This document shows positions 6,063-6,151 of a stretch of DNA of 6,151 bases, in pieces. The DNA is taken from NCBI GenBank assembly GCA_003695725.1, contig RFHX01000071.1, positions 1-6,151 on the forward strand, read 5' to 3'. Below the pieces are notes generated by a model. That model worked only from the letters and a program-made list of their open reading frames with translations, was not told the origin of the DNA and made no database searches. Source of the DNA: Candidatus Schekmanbacteria bacterium (GTDB lineage Bacteria; Schekmanbacteria; GWA2-38-11; J061). Made by a program: the position numbers and the translations under genes. Every line of letters starts with the position of its first letter. Positions within the stretch are counted from its first letter, which is position 1.

Positions 6063-6072
6063 AACAATTGTT
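6063..6072. promoter_or_regulatory. Perfect palindrome just upstream of the operon -35 box
   Basis: AACAATTGTT is a perfect 10-bp palindrome ending 4 bp before the -35 box of the candidate promoter, a usual place for an activator or repressor site. It is short and AT-rich, so it may be chance. No second copy was noticed in the window. Confidence 0.25.
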
Positions 6073-6151
6073 TAGAAATGATGGAAAAAATTTTATATAG
6101 GCAGATTCATTGAAATTTTTTAGTCTGTCGGATTTTTAAACACCTTTTAGC

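Noticed and set aside
6085-6121. Inverted repeat with 9-bp arms (AAAAAATTT and its complement) upstream of the operon
   Set aside because: The arms are A-T only and the loop is 19 bases. It could be the end of an upstream unit, but no gene is visible there and chance is likely in such AT-rich DNA.

Overview
The window is AT-rich and looks like a piece of chromosome from an anaerobic, probably uncultured bacterium. A tungsten aldehyde ferredoxin oxidoreductase (AOR) and many iron-sulfur clusters point to an anaerobe, and a secreted RCC1-repeat protein and an AbiEii-type toxin pair fit a bacterial host. I cannot name the phylum from the sequence. All seven supported genes lie on the minus strand, so the window reads right to left in transcription order.

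Right part (about 6059 to 1706): a compact four-gene operon. A candidate sigma-70-like promoter (6031-6059) is followed by a divergent HemF/coproporphyrinogen-oxidase-like protein (6000-5215), a QueG-like protein with a double [4Fe-4S] domain and a HEAT-repeat tail (5193-4072), a ferredoxin-like subunit with four cysteine quartets (4043-3558), and the AOR catalytic subunit (3561-1771). Gaps are 21, 28 and -4 bp, and the four start codons carry purine-rich Shine-Dalgarno sites. A strong rho-independent terminator (1743-1706) closes the unit. The last two genes clearly make a tungstopterin enzyme with its electron-transfer partner. The first two are relatives of tetrapyrrole-linked enzymes (HemF acts on coproporphyrinogen; QueG uses cobalamin) that both lack hallmark residues of the classical enzymes. 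The combination is the most interesting part of the window.

Middle (1660 to 758): a two-gene toxin-antitoxin-like pair, a small 97-residue protein followed by an AbiEii/AbiGii nucleotidyltransferase, overlapping by 52 bp. The promoter-like sequence sits so close to the first ATG that the message may be leaderless.

Left part (704 to beyond position 1): the 5' part of a secreted RCC1-repeat protein, cut by the window edge. Its repeats are nearly identical at DNA level, which suggests recent duplication or homogenisation.

No gene-free stretch exceeds 300 bp. I see no tRNA, rRNA, CRISPR array or insertion sequence.
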